A stretch of 64,000 nucleotides of DNA from CAMAVH01 sp036500145 (GTDB taxonomy: Bacteria; Pseudomonadota; Alphaproteobacteria; SMXQ01). A program made the translations under genes and the position numbers. Each line of letters opens with the position of its first letter. Positions within the stretch are counted from its first letter, which is position 1. Where the stretch lies: NCBI GenBank assembly GCA_036500145.1, contig DASYCO010000077.1:1-64000 (forward strand), read 5' to 3'. Below the pieces are notes generated by a model, which had not been told where the DNA came from, did not search any database, and worked only from the letters and a program-made list of their open reading frames with translations. Positions 61,962 to 64,000 of this stretch are shown piece by piece.

Positions 61962-62314
61962 GGTCCCCCCAAGACGAGACTGAAAATGGAATGTGATCTA
62001 TGTCGGCGCGGCCCCCGGGCCCTTACCGGCCCACCCTGCCGCCCGTGCAGCCTATGAGGCGCAACATGCGGAAGGGAATCCGGAGTATGCCACCACATGT
62101 TGGGTGGTCAACCGTATTTTGTGTTACACTACTTAGGTGATACCAAATCTATGGTATCCAGTTCTGCGCACGATCGCGCAATGCTGATCGCCGGCGCGGC
62201 GCAGGGCGCCCGGGCGGCTTGTCGAAGCGCATGACGAGTGCGATAGTCGCGCGCAAATTTTCCGGCGCAGGGCGCGGCTCTCCGCCGCCCGGCGCCTCAG
62301 TTCTGGAGTTCACG
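61962..62314. promoter_or_regulatory. 353-nt divergent control region between nrdJ and the NDUFA12 gene
   Basis: No gene is seen here. A minus-strand promoter for nrdJ is plausible: TTGACC at 62111-62106 and CATACT at 62089-62084, 16 nt apart. Just upstream are two imperfect NrdR-like boxes 31 nt apart (62109-62124 and 62140-62155; 11 and 10 of 16 bases agree with the usual consensus). An inverted repeat GATACC-N8-GGTATC (62139-62158) overlaps the second box. The remainder towards 62314 shows nothing clear beyond the RBS of the next gene. Confidence 0.4.
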
Positions 62315-62701
62315 ATGTCATTCGGTACCCGCCTGTTCACTTGGCTCCATGGCGAGCTTGTGGGGACGGATCGTTTCGGCAACCGCTACTACCGCGACAA
62401 GAGCGGCGCGAAGGCCAAGGTCGGTGCCGGCCTGTCCAAGGAGCGCCGCTGGGTGCTCTATGACGGCGAGGCGGAAGCCTCCAAGGTCCCGCCTATGTGG
62501 CACGCCTGGCTGCACTACACCGTGCAGCAGCCGCCCGCAGCGGGCGCGGATGCCGATCCGGCGCGCCTCTACGGCTGGCAGAAGGAACATCTGCCGAACC
62601 TGACGGGCACGGCGGAAGCCTACCGTCCGCCCGGTTCGCTGCTGGCCGGCGGCCAGCGTGCGCCCGCAACCGGCGATTACGAGCCTTGGCGTCCGTCCTG
62701 A
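62315..62701 (+). CDS. NDUFA12 family NADH:ubiquinone oxidoreductase subunit
   Basis: 128 residues from the ATG at 62315 with GGAG 6 nt upstream; the frame is open earlier but not conserved-looking. NDUFA12 (B17.2) is an accessory subunit of complex I in alphaproteobacteria and mitochondria. Features are GTRLFTWLHGELVGTDRFGNRYYRD, RRWVLYDGEAEASKVPPMWHAWLHYT and the end YEPWRPS. It is encoded away from the nuo operon, as is common. It leads the small cluster with MlaD and DUF2155. Confidence 0.92.
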   Translation: MSFGTRLFTWLHGELVGTDRFGNRYYRDKSGAKAKVGAGLSKERRWVLYDGEAEASKVPPMWHAWLHYTVQQPPAAGADADPARLYGWQKEHLPNLTGTAEAYRPPGSLLAGGQRAPATGDYEPWRPS

Positions 62702-62779
62702 AACGGCCTATCTCCATCGCCCAGCCGCCATCCGTCGCGCTGCCGTCCGTGACGGCGCGTAGCTAGAGGAATCCGCGCC

Positions 62780-63292
62780 ATGCGCCGCAATGTCATCGAA
62801 ACCGTCCTGGGCGCCGTCGTCCTGCTCGTGGCAGCCCTGTTTGTCATCTTCGCTTACAGCAACGCCAGCCTGCGCACGGTCAGCGGCTATCCGCTGATCG
62901 CCAAGTTCGACCGCGTCGACGGCCTCAATCCGGGCAGCGACGTGAAGATGAGCGGCATCAAGATCGGCACCATCACCGCCCAGGACATTGATCCGCAGAG
63001 CTTCCTCGCGGTCGTGCATTTCTCGGTCGACCCGCGCATCAAGCTGCCGTCCGATTCGGCGGCGGAAGTCGTGAGCGACGGCCTGCTCGGCAGCAAGTAC
63101 CTGTCGCTGGTGCCGGGCGCCGATTCGCGCATGCTGGAAGCCAACGGCGAGATCAAGTTCACCCAGTCGCCCATCAACCTGGAATCGCTGATCGGCCAGC
63201 TGCTGTTCAGCAACCAGAAGGGCAGCGGCGACGGCGGCGGCGACAGCAAGACGCCGGCCCCGCCCGACGGCGTGCCGGGCGGCACGCTCTAG
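62780..63292 (+). CDS. MlaD-like outer-membrane lipid asymmetry protein (MCE domain)
   Basis: 170 residues. An N-terminal transmembrane helix (about 7-27) precedes one MCE domain (about 38-120), with the family run DGLNPGSDVKMSGIKIGTI and GLLGSKYLSLVPG. A Gly/Asp/Pro-rich tail ends the protein. MlaD hexamers carry phospholipids between inner membrane and the periplasmic carrier MlaC. The ATPase and permease genes (mlaF, mlaE) are not next to it, so it is a detached component. Confidence 0.92.
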   Translation: MRRNVIETVLGAVVLLVAALFVIFAYSNASLRTVSGYPLIAKFDRVDGLNPGSDVKMSGIKIGTITAQDIDPQSFLAVVHFSVDPRIKLPSDSAAEVVSDGLLGSKYLSLVPGADSRMLEANGEIKFTQSPINLESLIGQLLFSNQKGSGDGGGDSKTPAPPDGVPGGTL

Positions 63293-63295
63293 CCG

Positions 63296-63526
63296 ATGGC
63301 CGGGCGCGACAAGGCGCTGGCCCTGCCGGCGTGGAAGACGCCGGAGGGAGCGCCCGTGTCCTGCACCGAGAAGATCAAGGTGCTGAACGAGAACCTGGGC
63401 GAGATCCAGGGCCTCGTGCAGGACGCCTTCGAGGACGCCGTCCTGATGGGATGCGACGAAGCGCAGGTGCGCGACGTGCTGCGCCGCCTCGTCGAGGCCC
63501 TCGAAAACCCCTATCGCAAGGACTGA
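63296..63526 (+). CDS. Small conserved-looking protein of unknown function
   Basis: 76 residues between mlaD and DUF2155, starting 4 nt after the mlaD stop. It looks helical and acidic: CTEKIKVLNENLGEIQGLVQDAFEDAVLMGCDEAQVRDVLRRLVEAL describes most of it in summary, with two cysteines and no signal peptide. The tight spacing on both sides and normal codon use argue that it is real. I do not recognise a named family; soluble, cytoplasmic location is inferred. Confidence 0.75.
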   Translation: MAGRDKALALPAWKTPEGAPVSCTEKIKVLNENLGEIQGLVQDAFEDAVLMGCDEAQVRDVLRRLVEALENPYRKD

Positions 63527-63528
63527 CC

Positions 63529-63927
63529 GTGCGCCGTTCGTTCGTCGTCGCTGCGGCGCTCTTCGCCGCTGCCGTCCCGTTCTCCGCCGCCCATGCCCTC
63601 GAAGGCGGCACGGCGCTGCTGCAGGGGCTCGACAAGGTGACGGCGCGCATCTCCACCTTCGAGGCGCCGATCGGCGTCGAGGTGCGTTTCGGCACGCTCG
63701 ACATCGTGGCGAAGCGCTGCGTCAAGGCGCCGCCGGAGGATTCGCCGGAAAGCTCCGCCTTCCTCGACATCCAGGAACTGCGGCCGGACGAAGCGCCGCG
63801 CCAGCTCTTCTCGGGGTGGATGTTCGCGTCCTCGCCGGCGCTCTCCGCGCTCGAGCATCCGGTCTACGACGTCTGGGTCAAGGACTGCCTGAACGTCAAG
63901 TCCGACTCGTCGAGCGGACCCAGGTAG
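63529..63927 (+). CDS. DUF2155 family exported protein
   Basis: 132 residues from a GTG at 63529, 2 nt after the previous stop. A signal peptide is evident (residues 1-24, cleavage near AAHA). The mature domain has the DUF2155 pattern: TARISTFEAPIGVEVRFGTLDI, an early Cys in VAKRCVKAPPEDSPESSAFLDI, FSGWMFASSPALSALEHPVYDVWVKDC. The two cysteines may form a disulfide. The function is unknown; it occurs mainly in alphaproteobacteria. Its end overlaps a minus-strand gene by 64 nt. Confidence 0.88.
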   Translation: MRRSFVVAAALFAAAVPFSAAHALEGGTALLQGLDKVTARISTFEAPIGVEVRFGTLDIVAKRCVKAPPEDSPESSAFLDIQELRPDEAPRQLFSGWMFASSPALSALEHPVYDVWVKDCLNVKSDSSSGPR

Positions 63928-63998
63928 AACTCCGCCTTGACCTGCAGCGCCGCCGTGAGCTGGCGGCGGTAGTCGGCGCGGTCGATCTCCATCGCGCC
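63864..63998 (-). CDS. aat: Probable leucyl/phenylalanyl-tRNA-protein transferase, C-terminal end (partial)
   Basis: The last 44 codons of a minus-strand gene enter at the right edge, reading GAMEIDRADYRRQLTAALQ and ending QSLTQTS. The GAMEIDRADYRRQL segment resembles the C-terminus of Aat, and aat next to DUF2155 is a familiar alphaproteobacterial arrangement. Aat adds Leu or Phe to N-terminal Arg/Lys, making N-degrons for ClpS/ClpA. Most of the gene is outside the window, so the call leans on context. It overlaps DUF2155 tail to tail. Confidence 0.6.
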   Translation of the reverse strand, partial: GAMEIDRADYRRQLTAALQVKAEFYLGPLDESDLTFRQSLTQTS

Positions 63999-64000
63999 GA

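Noticed and set aside
58224..62057. A 1277-codon open frame on the plus strand opposite nrdJ
   Set aside because: It mirrors nrdJ over its full length, has the Ala/Gly/Arg/Val-rich make-up typical of antisense frames in GC-rich DNA, and shows no motif. nrdJ on the minus strand is unambiguous.
61962..62160. Cobalamin riboswitch upstream of nrdJ
   Set aside because: No B12-box-like sequence and no matching set of helices found in the minus-strand leader by eye.

Overview
This window is a high-GC (roughly two-thirds G+C, by eye) chromosomal segment of an alphaproteobacterium, most likely a Rhodospirillales-like lineage. The clues are the alphaproteobacterial gene order (tuf, S10, spc and alpha ribosomal operons, then a DegP-like protease, rarA, crcB and rluC), an ATP12-type F1-ATPase assembly chaperone, an NDUFA12-type complex I subunit, DUF1489 and DUF2155 proteins, a phasin, a cobalamin-dependent class II ribonucleotide reductase, and adenylate kinase with a four-cysteine zinc lid. 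The assignment rests on gene content only; no search was run.

Layout. 1-14,300: end of tuf, then an unbroken forward-strand run of ribosomal protein genes with secY, adk and rpoA (rpsJ to rplQ). The alpha part (rpsM to rplQ) has its own near-consensus promoter at 11,765-11,792. A three-hairpin leader precedes rpoA, and a terminator follows rplQ. 14,393-21,777: envelope protease, RarA, fluoride channel, RluC, AsmA, ATP12 chaperone and acylphosphatase, several with 1-4 nt overlaps. 21,781-30,060: lipB, tRNA-Leu(GAG), MgtE magnesium channel, a short-chain dehydrogenase, a DASS-like permease, DUF1489 and PutA. 30,057-34,231 (minus strand): MarC, threonine-phosphate decarboxylase, MFS transporter, Bug/TctC solute receptor. 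34,417-39,139: membrane J-domain protein, then galU, ugd and phosphomannomutase, which supply nucleotide sugars for envelope polysaccharide. 39,152-45,616: SPOR-containing D,D-carboxypeptidase, a lipoprotein, a phasin with a candidate PhaR operator, clpS and clpA.

45,690-47,066 is a single AT-rich gene for a KAP-type P-loop NTPase. It differs sharply in composition from everything around it and sits between the clpA terminator and a convergent acyltransferase gene. It is the clearest accessory element and the best candidate for an undescribed, possibly anti-phage, function. 47,072-57,691: FemAB-like acyltransferase, K+/H+ antiporter, RidA, a two-gene RND efflux system and a type I sulfatase of lower G+C. 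57,692-58,274 has no gene but holds several strong inverted repeats. 58,275-64,000: nrdJ (minus strand), then NDUFA12, an MlaD-like lipid-transport protein, a small conserved-looking protein, DUF2155 and the C-terminal end of a gene that fits aat.

No CRISPR array, insertion sequence, prophage or complete multi-gene defence operon is visible. Most of the window is housekeeping chromosome.
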